A stretch of 64,000 nucleotides of DNA, taken from assembly GCF_963675585.1 (NCBI RefSeq), contig NZ_OY776414.1:1033001-1097000 (forward strand), written 5' to 3'. The position numbers and the translations under genes are program-made. The DNA is from an uncultured Draconibacterium sp. (GTDB taxonomy: Bacteria; Bacteroidota; Bacteroidia; Bacteroidales; Prolixibacteraceae). The notes beneath the pieces were generated by a model that was not told the origin of the DNA, did not search any database, and saw only the letters and a list, made by a program, of their open reading frames with translations. Positions 26,091 to 33,953 of this stretch are shown here, piece after piece; positions within the stretch are counted from its first letter, which is position 1, and the number at the start of each line of letters is the position of its first letter.

Positions 26091-26110
26091 AGCATTGCCC
26101 ATAACTAGTA
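26091..26110 (-). repeat. Right arm of imperfect inverted repeat flanking the Argonaute gene
   Basis: This is the partner of 22928-22946, located 24 bases upstream of the Argonaute start codon. Confidence 0.4.
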
Positions 26111-26270
26111 TATCATATACCTTTCTTGTACATTAAAACAATTCTGGGGTGGCTTTCCTACGCTTCATATCTTATTCTGTGTCACCGGGTAAAGATGTTT
26201 TGTAAACATAACAATAATGAGGGAGTAATAAAAACACCGGCGAACAAAAGTTAATAACTTATTGAACATC

Positions 26271-26508
26271 CAGTCTCGAGGTGCGAGTCTTCTTTTAGCC
26301 TCAAGCCTCAAGCCTCAAGCTTTAAGCTTCGTGCTTTCAGTGTCGGGTTACGAGTTACGAGTCTCGAGTTTCTTTTCTACTTTTTCCTTTCGCCTTTACA
26401 CTTTTTCCATGCGATTACTTTTGCCTTTTTCCATTGCTCTTCTTACTACTGCCTTCTGCCTTCTAACTTTTGCCTTCTGCCTTTCCTCTTTTTTCACTAC
26501 TTTTAAAC
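26271..26508 (-). repeat. Heptanucleotide repeat island 3 (minus orientation)
   Basis: Thirty-four consecutive 7-bp units in one phase, e.g. CCTCAAG x3, TTACGAG x2, CTTTTGC, CTTCTGC on the plus strand. Read on the minus strand the order is purine units, then ACTCGTAA/ACCCG units, then GCTTGAGG units. This is the same block order as islands 1 and 2. It lies between the starts of two divergent genes, so unlike the other islands it is not behind a stop codon. The rest of the 518-base gap (26068-26270) holds no gene that I can see. Confidence 0.8.
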
Positions 26509-26585
26509 ACACAAAAAACAGAAGGCCGGGTGTAGCTTTCTGGCATTGTTAAAAACACCCGGTATTCGCAACTAAACAACTAAAA

Positions 26586-27479
26586 ATGACACAACTAAAA
26601 CGATCGCTTTTTCTGGTCTTACTATTTTTGGCCGGAATTTCAAATGCACAAAACACCTCTAAAATAATTGCAAAAGGAGCCGAAGTGCAACAGGCCGGAA
26701 CCGATTTTGCTTTCACAGAAGGGCCTGCCGTAGCTGCTGACGGGCGGGTGTATTTTACCGACCAGCCCAACGACCGCATTTATGTGTGGGACGAAAACAG
26801 CGGGATTACGCTCTGGCTGGAAGGAACCGGAAGATCGAATGGCATGTATTTTAACAACAAAGAACAGCTGGTTACCTGTGCCGACGAAAAAAACCAACTG
26901 GCTTATTTCGACGCAAATAAAAAACTACAGGTCATTCACGAAGGCTACAAGGGCAAACACCTGAATGCACCCAACGATCTCTGGATTACACCTGACGATG
27001 GAATTTATTTTACCGATCCCTACTATCACCGCGATTGGTGGGCCGCAGGACACAAGGAAATTCAGGATACACGCGGTGTTTATTTTGTGCCGGCCGGTGG
27101 CGGAATTACACGGGTGGTTGATGATTTTAAAACACCCAACGGTTTAATCGGAACACCAGATGGTAAAACTTTGTATGTGGCCGATATTGAAGCCGACACC
27201 ACCTGGCAATATACCATTCAGGCGGATGGAACGCTGGCCGGTAAAACCTTTTTTGCCCCGCACGGAAGCGATGGAATGACCATCGATAACAAAGGGAATG
27301 TGTACCTCACTTCGGGTAAAGTGTGGGTGTACAGCGCAAAAGGCAAACTGCTGGAAGAAATTGAATTTCCGGAACAACCGGCCAATGTTTGCCTGGGGGG
27401 TGCAAAACGTAACATTCTTTTTGTAACGGCCCGCACGGGGATTTATACCCTCGAAATGAATGTAAAAGGAGTGGATTAA
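26586..27479 (+). CDS. SMP-30/gluconolactonase/LRE family protein, secreted
   Basis: A 297-residue six-bladed beta-propeller lactonase-like protein with a signal peptide (cleavage near SNAQ, residue 21). Metal-site residues of the family are recognisable: Glu45 in FTEGPAVA, Asn in LNAPNDLW (about 126-133), and Asp in HGSDGMTIDNKGNVYLT. Such enzymes hydrolyse sugar lactones or related esters; periplasmic forms accompany polysaccharide catabolism. The sulfatase gene begins 22 bp downstream, so the two are probably co-transcribed. Together they suggest processing of a sulfated or oxidised glycan, though no SusCD or glycoside hydrolase is adjacent. Confidence 0.88.
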   Translation: MTQLKRSLFLVLLFLAGISNAQNTSKIIAKGAEVQQAGTDFAFTEGPAVAADGRVYFTDQPNDRIYVWDENSGITLWLEGTGRSNGMYFNNKEQLVTCADEKNQLAYFDANKKLQVIHEGYKGKHLNAPNDLWITPDDGIYFTDPYYHRDWWAAGHKEIQDTRGVYFVPAGGGITRVVDDFKTPNGLIGTPDGKTLYVADIEADTTWQYTIQADGTLAGKTFFAPHGSDGMTIDNKGNVYLTSGKVWVYSAKGKLLEEIEFPEQPANVCLGGAKRNILFVTARTGIYTLEMNVKGVD

Positions 27480-27501
27480 TACATAAAAAGTAAAACGAAT
27501 C

Positions 27502-29061
27502 ATGAGAATAAATTATAAAATCAACCTGGCTCTTGTTTTATTGGCAGTCGTGTTGGCAGTGGCTTGTCAGACTAAAAACAAGAATACACAAGAAACAAAA
27601 TCCGACCGCCCAAACGTGGTAATTGTTTATATGGATGACTTGGGCTACGGCGATGTGAGTGCCTACGGCTCAACAACCATACATACGCCAAACATGGACA
27701 AACTGGCGCAGGGAGGAATACTATTCACCGACGGACATGCTACCTCGTCAACCTGCACACCAAGCCGCTATGGTTTATTAACCGGCGTGTATCCCTGGCG
27801 CGAAAAAGAGGCGCGGGTACTTCCCGGAACTGCTCCTCTGATCATCAGTACCGGGCAAATAACGGTTCCAAAAGTTTTTAAAGAGAAAGGGTATTACACC
27901 GGAATTGTTGGCAAATGGCATTTGGGACTGGGTAGCGGAAATGTGGACTGGAACACACACATTTCGCCGGGGCCAAACGAACTGGGATTTGATTTTTCGC
28001 ACATTCTGGCAGCCACGCAGGATCGGGTTCCAACGGTGTACATCGAAAACGGAAATGTGGTTGGTTTGGATTTAAACGATCCCATTGAAGTGAGCTACGA
28101 CAAAAATTTTGAAGGACAACCCACCGGCCTTGATAATCCGGAGCTCACCACAATGAAATGGGAGCACGGGCACAACAACAGCATTGTAAACGGCATTCCG
28201 CGAATTGGTTTTATGAAAGGCGGCGAAAGTGCCAAATGGTCGGATATTGACATGGCCGATCATTTTCTGGCTGTTGCACAGGACTTCGTGCAGACACACA
28301 AAAATGAGCCCTTTTTTCTGGTATATACCATGCAGCAACCACACGTGCCGCGTACACCACATCCGCGTTTTGAAGGAGCAACCGGAATGGGGCCGCGCGG
28401 CGATGCCATTGCCGAAGCCGACTGGTGTTTGGGCGAGTTTATGAAAATACTTGAAAACGAAGGCCTGCTGGAAAATACGCTGATCCTGTTTTCGAGCGAC
28501 AATGGCCCGGTTATTAACGACGGATATTACGACGATGCCATTGAGATGCTGGGCGATCACACGCCGTGGGGTGAATTTAGGGGAGGCAAGTACAGCCTGT
28601 TTGAAGCCGGTACACGCGTTCCGTTTATTGCCTACTGGAAAGGTAAAATTACACCTGCCGTTTCGGATGCGCTGGTGTGCCATGTCGATTTTCTGGCGTC
28701 GCTGGCTAAACTTATTGGCAGCGAGAGCACCACTCCCGACAGTGAAGAATTACTTGATGTGTTGCTGGGTAAAAGCACCGTAGGACGCGAGTCGCTGGTA
28801 CTTGAGGCATCAACACGCACCGCATTCCGAATGGGAGAGTGGGCACTGATTCCACCTTACGGAGGGCCGGCCCTTGCAAAACATGTAAACATTGAATTGG
28901 GGAACGCCCCTGAATGGCAACTTTACAACCTAAACGACGATGTGGGGCAGCAAACTAATGTGGCAAAAGAGCATCCCGAAAAACTGCAGGAATTGATTAC
29001 TGCTTTTGAAGCCATTCGGGGTGAAGATTATACTTCATTTAAAAAGCCGGAGTTAAAATAG
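27502..29061 (+). CDS. Sulfatase (formylglycine-dependent, S1 family), lipoprotein
   Basis: A 519-residue sulfate-ester hydrolase. The signal peptide ends in the lipobox VLAVAC (Cys22), so it is tethered to a membrane. The metal-binding start is MDDLGYGD. The active-site signature TCTPSRYGLLTG has Cys85, which is converted to formylglycine; because the site is C-type, aerobic FGE or anaerobic anSME could mature it, and neither gene is in the window. GKWHLG (about 142-147) and SSDNGP contain further catalytic residues. It closely resembles arylsulfatase A-type enzymes. It forms an operon with the SMP-30-like gene; a strong terminator follows about 65 bp after. Confidence 0.93.
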   Translation: MRINYKINLALVLLAVVLAVACQTKNKNTQETKSDRPNVVIVYMDDLGYGDVSAYGSTTIHTPNMDKLAQGGILFTDGHATSSTCTPSRYGLLTGVYPWREKEARVLPGTAPLIISTGQITVPKVFKEKGYYTGIVGKWHLGLGSGNVDWNTHISPGPNELGFDFSHILAATQDRVPTVYIENGNVVGLDLNDPIEVSYDKNFEGQPTGLDNPELTTMKWEHGHNNSIVNGIPRIGFMKGGESAKWSDIDMADHFLAVAQDFVQTHKNEPFFLVYTMQQPHVPRTPHPRFEGATGMGPRGDAIAEADWCLGEFMKILENEGLLENTLILFSSDNGPVINDGYYDDAIEMLGDHTPWGEFRGGKYSLFEAGTRVPFIAYWKGKITPAVSDALVCHVDFLASLAKLIGSESTTPDSEELLDVLLGKSTVGRESLVLEASTRTAFRMGEWALIPPYGGPALAKHVNIELGNAPEWQLYNLNDDVGQQTNVAKEHPEKLQELITAFEAIRGEDYTSFKKPELK

Positions 29062-29125
29062 AATTTATCCGGACCTGCGCATTTGTTCATTTTAACTGTT
29101 TTGGAGATGAGCAAATGGGCCGACA

Positions 29126-29168
29126 AAACGGAAGATAGGAGCCTTGTGCCTGTCTTTCGTTTTTTTTG
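29126..29168 (+). terminator. Intrinsic terminator after the sulfatase gene
   Basis: A 14-bp stem, 29126-29139 with 29150-29163, includes two G-U pairs (AAACGGAAGATAGG / CCTGTCTTTCGTTT) and is followed by a T run. Confidence 0.85.
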
Positions 29169-29218
29169 TGCAGGGTATTGCGCCTAAGGGTAAAAGGTCA
29201 TACATTTGAAAAAGAGGC

Positions 29219-29292
29219 ACTTTTTCAGCTTAAAAAGAAATCGGATTTAGAACCGGATTTAGTGCAGGAAAGTAGCTGAAAAAAGTCGCGAC
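29219..29292 (+). promoter_or_regulatory. Possible structured leader before the cupin gene
   Basis: ACTTTTTCAGCT (29219-29230) is complementary to AGCTGAAAAAAGT (29274-29286) apart from one extra A. The enclosed 43 nt contain a direct repeat CGGATTTA. A GTCGCGAC palindrome follows (29285-29292), 25 nt before the start codon. This could be a 5' UTR structure; no known class was recognised. Confidence 0.3.
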
Positions 29293-29316
29293 AATCAAAA
29301 TTTAAAATGCAGGCAT

Positions 29317-29673
29317 ATGAATATACTTCAGAGATTTAAAAAGATTGATGAATACTTTGCTCCCAAAATTGTGGGCGAAGTGAACGATGTGTATGTAAAG
29401 ATTGCAAAAATCAAGGGCGACGAAATTCCCTGGCACAACCACCGCGATGAAGACGAAATGTTTTATGTTTTGGAAGGAAGTTTACTTTTTGAGATTGAAA
29501 ACGAAGAGCCTTTCAGAATGAACAAGGGAGATTTGTACATTGTCACCAAAGGGATAAATCACCGTGTGTCGTCGAAAAAAGAGTGCAAAATAATGTTGAT
29601 AGAGAATAAAACAACCGCGCACACCGGCGATGTTCAGAGCGAGATTACAAAATCGATTTCGGAACAGATGTAG
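29317..29673 (+). CDS. Small cupin-domain protein
   Basis: A 118-residue single cupin barrel. Motif 1 is complete: WHNHRDEDEMFYVLEG, with His40, His42 and a Glu near 47. Motif 2 has His82 in GINHRV. These four ligands suggest a bound metal. Proteins of this size are usually isomerases, dioxygenase-like enzymes or small-molecule binders; nothing here decides which. The gene stands alone, with its stop codon two bases from the stop of the convergent histidine kinase gene. Confidence 0.85.
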   Translation: MNILQRFKKIDEYFAPKIVGEVNDVYVKIAKIKGDEIPWHNHRDEDEMFYVLEGSLLFEIENEEPFRMNKGDLYIVTKGINHRVSSKKECKIMLIENKTTAHTGDVQSEITKSISEQM

Positions 29674-29675
29674 TT

Positions 29676-31445
29676 TTATTTAACCGGAAGTGTGAAGTAA
29701 AAAAGAGAACCTTCGCCTTTGAGTCCGGTGCTTTTTACACCAACAGTGCCATCCAGTTTTTCCACAATACGTTTAACGATCGACAGGCCAAGCCCGTATC
29801 CCAGGGCTTTTTCGGGTGCCAGCCGTACATGCTTTTCAAATAGTTTGTGCTGCTGATCTTTTGGAATTCCGTCACCGCTGTCTTTTATCCAGAATCTTAC
29901 TTTGTTACCTTTGGGTTTATCGCAACCTACTTCAATTTTGGGTGCATCGCCGGCATATTTTAATGCATTTCCGAGGTAATTTATCCAAACTTCAACAATC
30001 CAGGCAGAATAGCCAAGGGCAGGTTCCCAGGTGGCCGGGGTTGTAATTTGTGCCTCTTTTTGCGCGATGGTTTCGCTCAGTTGTTTTTGTGCGAGTAGAA
30101 AGGTCCCTGCCATGTCAACCGCTTCCTTTTCAACATCCTGATGACCGGCGGTGGCCATTTTTAACAATTCGTTGGTAAGATCGATGGTATGCCGCGATGA
30201 ATCCCTGATCATCGTTAACAGATCAAGAATCAACTCTTTGTTGTTTTCTTCAAACAATTCAATAACCAGTTCGCTTGATGAAAAAATGGATCCCAGCGAG
30301 TTTTTTAAATCGTGGGCCAGTGTGTGTGCAAACGAATCGAGATCTTCAATCAGCTTTTCGTTTTTTTCCACTTCCTGAAGCAATTGTTTGTTGCTGTTTT
30401 TTAAGCGCATCTCGGCCTGCCTGATCGAAGTAATGTCGTTAAGTACAATTAGTTTTCCCGATAATACGCTGGGGCGTACATAAATGGAAGTAATTTTTAC
30501 GAGGTAATATTTTACATTTTTCTTTTTACCCGTTTCCAAATGGATGGTAGTGTCCTTTTTTGCATAAAATGCTTCTGGTATTTTTGGAAAATCCTTAAAA
30601 ATATGTTCAATCGTTTTATTGGAACATTCTTTAAACGAAATTCCAAAGATTTCTTCGGCTGCCGGATTCATGTCTTCCAGCTGTCCTTTCAGGTTGATCA
30701 CCACCACACCCGCGCTCATGGTGTCCAGTAGTTGTTTTTTAGCCATAGGTATCAGTTCAAACATGTGATAACGATAGATACCAAATGCAATAACAATTCC
30801 TGTTAAAACAAACGAAACGGTGGTCCAGTCGAATCCGGCAAACGGATTTAATTTTGAAACATAAATTACATTCGCAATTACCGGAATAAGCGATGCGATA
30901 ATTAAAATGAGGATATGTGATTTGTAATAAGACGTAAACTTATAAATAGAGCTAAAAAGATTGTAAAGTCCCGAAATAATGAGAACAAAGGTATACGAGT
31001 AGAACACCCAAAACCAATGTCCGTGCACATACAACAACATGTTTTTTTCGGTCGACAAGTTTACTTCTTTCCAAATAAGATGGTGTTGCTGATTGCTGAA
31101 AACCAATAAAATGGTAGCCAGTGGAATAATGGAAATTAAAATTTTATTTCGTGTATTTATAGGTTTCTTTTTCTGACTGAATGCGGTGGTAAAAAGAAAA
31201 TAGGAAGCGGGTAAAAATGCAATTCCAAAATAAGAAAACTGCGACCACAGTGTTTTGGTGGCCAAATCACCTGCAAAAAATTCGAGTGCGTAAAAAATGG
31301 CCCAGATCGCCACATGCATTTCCAGCACCATTAAAAACTTCACCTCGTTCACCTTTCTGAATTTCCACAATAAAACAATGACAAGCAGAGCTGCAACAGC
31401 TGTAATAAATTGGATGAGTCCATTTATGGAAAATGATTCTGCCAT
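29676..31445 (-). CDS. Membrane sensor histidine kinase with N-terminal 7TM region and PAS domain
   Basis: A 589-residue protein. Residues about 8-230 hold seven membrane helices, resembling the 7TM sensor region of histidine kinases (HisKA_7TM type). A PAS domain follows (about 240-340: GVVVINLKGQLEDMNPAAEEIFGIS). The phospho-acceptor His378 is in LAHDLKNSLGS. The ATPase domain shows the N box NYLGNALKYA, G1 DSGDGIP and G2 GYGLGLSIVKRI. There is no receiver domain and no partner regulator nearby, so it is an orphan kinase whose signal is unknown. The start codon faces the S46 peptidase gene across a 206-nt divergent region with a TACATTTG box. Confidence 0.9.
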   Translation of the reverse strand: MAESFSINGLIQFITAVAALLVIVLLWKFRKVNEVKFLMVLEMHVAIWAIFYALEFFAGDLATKTLWSQFSYFGIAFLPASYFLFTTAFSQKKKPINTRNKILISIIPLATILLVFSNQQHHLIWKEVNLSTEKNMLLYVHGHWFWVFYSYTFVLIISGLYNLFSSIYKFTSYYKSHILILIIASLIPVIANVIYVSKLNPFAGFDWTTVSFVLTGIVIAFGIYRYHMFELIPMAKKQLLDTMSAGVVVINLKGQLEDMNPAAEEIFGISFKECSNKTIEHIFKDFPKIPEAFYAKKDTTIHLETGKKKNVKYYLVKITSIYVRPSVLSGKLIVLNDITSIRQAEMRLKNSNKQLLQEVEKNEKLIEDLDSFAHTLAHDLKNSLGSIFSSSELVIELFEENNKELILDLLTMIRDSSRHTIDLTNELLKMATAGHQDVEKEAVDMAGTFLLAQKQLSETIAQKEAQITTPATWEPALGYSAWIVEVWINYLGNALKYAGDAPKIEVGCDKPKGNKVRFWIKDSGDGIPKDQQHKLFEKHVRLAPEKALGYGLGLSIVKRIVEKLDGTVGVKSTGLKGEGSLFYFTLPVK

Positions 31446-31651
31446 AATCAGTAAAAAGGTTTGAGAAACAAATGTAATATATGCTAATTTAATTTATGTT
31501 TTCGTTTTTAGCCAAATTGTTTTTTTAATCCATTAATCAGAAATGTGAGAAAATGAATGCAGGCGATTCATTCAAATGGTTATTGTCATTGTTTTTAAGC
31601 ACTTAATTTATTCTCTTTGAACCTTCTTGAAAACATATATTAATTTTTACA

Positions 31652-33796
31652 ATGAAAAACACAGTAATTACACTGCTCATATTTTTTAGCGCTTTTCATA
31701 TTTCGGCAAAAGAAGGGATGTGGATTCCGCTTTTGCTTGAGAAATACAATTTTTCTGAAATGCAGCAGATGGGATTTAAACTAAGCCCGCAAGACATTTA
31801 CGATGCAAACCATTCGAGCATGAAAGATGCCGTGGTGATTTTTGGAAGAGGATGTACCGGAGAGCTAATTTCAAACGAGGGACTTTTAATTACCAATCAT
31901 CACTGCGGATTCGGCCAGATACAGTCGCACAGCTCGGTTGAACACGATTATCTGACCAACGGTTTTTGGGCGATGGACAAATCGGAAGAACTGGCCAATA
32001 AAGGTTTAACAGTTAGTTTTTTGGAATACATGGAAGATGTTACCGAAAAAATTATGGAGGGAACCGATGCGCTTGAAGGTGAAGCAAAGGCCAATAAAAT
32101 AAAGGGAAACACCGACAAGGTAAACAGTGATGCCAGTGAAAACGGAAAGTATAAAACCGCTGTAAAACCTCTTTTCTACGGGAACCAGTACTTTTTGTAT
32201 GTATATAAAGTGTATAAAGACATTCGTTTGGTTGGTGCGCCGCCATCGGCCATCGGAAAATTTGGTGGCGACACAGATAACTGGATGTGGCCAAGGCATA
32301 CCGGTGACTTTTCCATTTTCAGAATTTATGCCGACAAAAACAACGAACCGGCTGAGTACTCGGAAGACAATGTTCCGTTTCAACCCAAAAAATTCTTTCC
32401 GGTTTCGATGAAAGGAGTACAGGAAGGCGATTTTACAATGGTATTTGGAAATCCAGGAAGCACAACTCAGTACTGGCCGCACCAGGCAGTTGATATTACC
32501 ATGAATCAACGTAATCCGGATCGAATTGCACTGCGCGATAAAAAACTTGAAATAATAGGTGCGGACATGGATGCCGATCCTAAAGTCAGGATTCAGTACG
32601 CTGCAAAATACGCCGGTATAAGCAATTCCTGGAAGAAATGGCAGGGCGAAAGCAAAGGGTTAAAACGTTTGAATGCAGTGAATACAAAACTGGAATTTGA
32701 AAAGGAGTTTAAAAACTGGGCGGAACAAAACGGAAGCTGGGAAAGCACGTACAAGCCGGTTTTTGAGAATTTCGAAAGCCAGTACGCAAACTATGCGAAG
32801 TACATAAAAGCGTCAGATTATTACTCGGAAGTGGTATTTAGGGGAGTTGAGGTTTTTAGAAATGCACGGCTAATAAATACAATCATTAACAACATTGAGA
32901 ACAAGCAGAACGAAAAGGTGGAATCCTTGCGTTCGGCTGCGCTTGGTGGTCTTTCGGCATTTTTTAAAGACTATCAGCAATCAACCGACGAAAAGCTGTT
33001 CGCGGCTTTGCTTCCCATGCTGGTTGACGGTTTAAGTCCCGAATTTTTGCCCGAAGAGCTTGTTGAGATGGTAAATAAATCCGATGGCGAAAAATTGCTT
33101 GATAAAGTATTTCGGAAATCGATTTTGACCGATGAGATGAAATTGAGGAAAGTACTTGAGAGTGGTTCGGAAAAACAGCTTTTGAAATTGAGAAAAGATC
33201 CGGTGGTGGCACTTTTTAATCAGCTGAATTTTAAATACGAAGCCGATATAAGTTCGGTTGTGGCCAAAGTATCGGATGAAATTACAGAAGGGATGAAAGT
33301 GTACATGGCCGGTTTAATGGAGATGAAAAAGGGGCAGTCATTTTATCCCGATGCCAATTTAACGCTGCGTGTAGCATACGGAAAAGTGGAAGGATACGAG
33401 CCGAAAGACGGTGTTGAATACAAATACTACACTACTTTAAGTGGAATAATGGAGAAAGATAATCCGGCCATTTACGATTACGATGTACCGGAACGTTTAA
33501 AAGAACTTTACACTGCAAAAGATTTTGGGCGATACGAAGTTAACGGTGATGTTCCGGTTTGTTTTTCTGCATCGAATCATACAACAGGTGGTAATTCCGG
33601 AAGTCCGGTTGTGAATGGAAACGGAGAACTGATCGGTGTAAATTTTGATCGCTGCTGGGAAGGTACCATGAGCGATATAATGTTCGATCCGGAACGTTGC
33701 CGCAACATTTCGCTTGATATTCGTTATGCACTGTTTCTTATCGATAAATTTGCCGGTGCCGGTTATCTGTTGGATGAAATGGAGATTGTTTATTAG
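31652..33796 (+). CDS. S46 family dipeptidyl-peptidase, DPP11-type (Asp/Glu-specific)
   Basis: Secreted or periplasmic serine exopeptidase of 714 residues that removes N-terminal dipeptides, part of amino-acid acquisition by asaccharolytic and marine Bacteroidota. A signal peptide is present (cleavage about ISAKEGMW, residue 20). The chymotrypsin-fold triad is visible: His in ITNHHCGFGQ (83/84), Asp in RHTGDFSIFR, Ser649 in TGGNSGSPVVNG. In this family the residue 18 positions after the Ser sets P1 preference: Gly in DPP7 (hydrophobic), Arg in DPP11 (acidic). Here it is Arg667 (NFDRCWEG), so I call DPP11. No operon partner is seen; a 15-bp terminator hairpin follows. Confidence 0.93.
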   Translation: MKNTVITLLIFFSAFHISAKEGMWIPLLLEKYNFSEMQQMGFKLSPQDIYDANHSSMKDAVVIFGRGCTGELISNEGLLITNHHCGFGQIQSHSSVEHDYLTNGFWAMDKSEELANKGLTVSFLEYMEDVTEKIMEGTDALEGEAKANKIKGNTDKVNSDASENGKYKTAVKPLFYGNQYFLYVYKVYKDIRLVGAPPSAIGKFGGDTDNWMWPRHTGDFSIFRIYADKNNEPAEYSEDNVPFQPKKFFPVSMKGVQEGDFTMVFGNPGSTTQYWPHQAVDITMNQRNPDRIALRDKKLEIIGADMDADPKVRIQYAAKYAGISNSWKKWQGESKGLKRLNAVNTKLEFEKEFKNWAEQNGSWESTYKPVFENFESQYANYAKYIKASDYYSEVVFRGVEVFRNARLINTIINNIENKQNEKVESLRSAALGGLSAFFKDYQQSTDEKLFAALLPMLVDGLSPEFLPEELVEMVNKSDGEKLLDKVFRKSILTDEMKLRKVLESGSEKQLLKLRKDPVVALFNQLNFKYEADISSVVAKVSDEITEGMKVYMAGLMEMKKGQSFYPDANLTLRVAYGKVEGYEPKDGVEYKYYTTLSGIMEKDNPAIYDYDVPERLKELYTAKDFGRYEVNGDVPVCFSASNHTTGGNSGSPVVNGNGELIGVNFDRCWEGTMSDIMFDPERCRNISLDIRYALFLIDKFAGAGYLLDEMEIVY

Positions 33797-33823
33797 TAAG
33801 CAGTCTCAGTCTCAGTTTCCAGA

Positions 33824-33852
33824 ACGTCGTGCTGTACTTGATTCAGCATCTC
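33824..33852. repeat. REP-like element, second copy of the type at 582-639
   Basis: The core CTGTACTTGATTCAG, preceded by ACGTC and followed by CATCT, matches the 581-610 element in pattern (ACGTC, then CTG.A..TT..TTCAG). Confidence 0.35.
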
Positions 33853-33856
33853 TGGG

Positions 33857-33896
33857 AAAAGCTTTCATTCTTTTCTTCAGAATGAAAGCTTTTTTA
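33857..33896. terminator. Terminator hairpin between convergent genes
   Basis: A perfect 15-bp stem, AAAAGCTTTCATTCT (33857-33871) with AGAATGAAAGCTTTT (33879-33893), has a 7-nt loop and T residues after it. It works for the S46 gene and, by symmetry, for the minus-strand gene. An 18-bp palindrome GGCGAATTCCAATTCGCC follows at 33905-33922. Confidence 0.85.
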
Positions 33897-33953
33897 ATGG
33901 GTTTGGCGAATTCCAATTCGCCATTTATATCTGTTGTTTAATAGATTGTTCAA

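Noticed and set aside
27502-29061. Polysaccharide utilisation locus around the sulfatase
   Set aside because: No glycoside hydrolase, lyase or SusCD is adjacent. The SMP-30/sulfatase pair alone does not support the claim.
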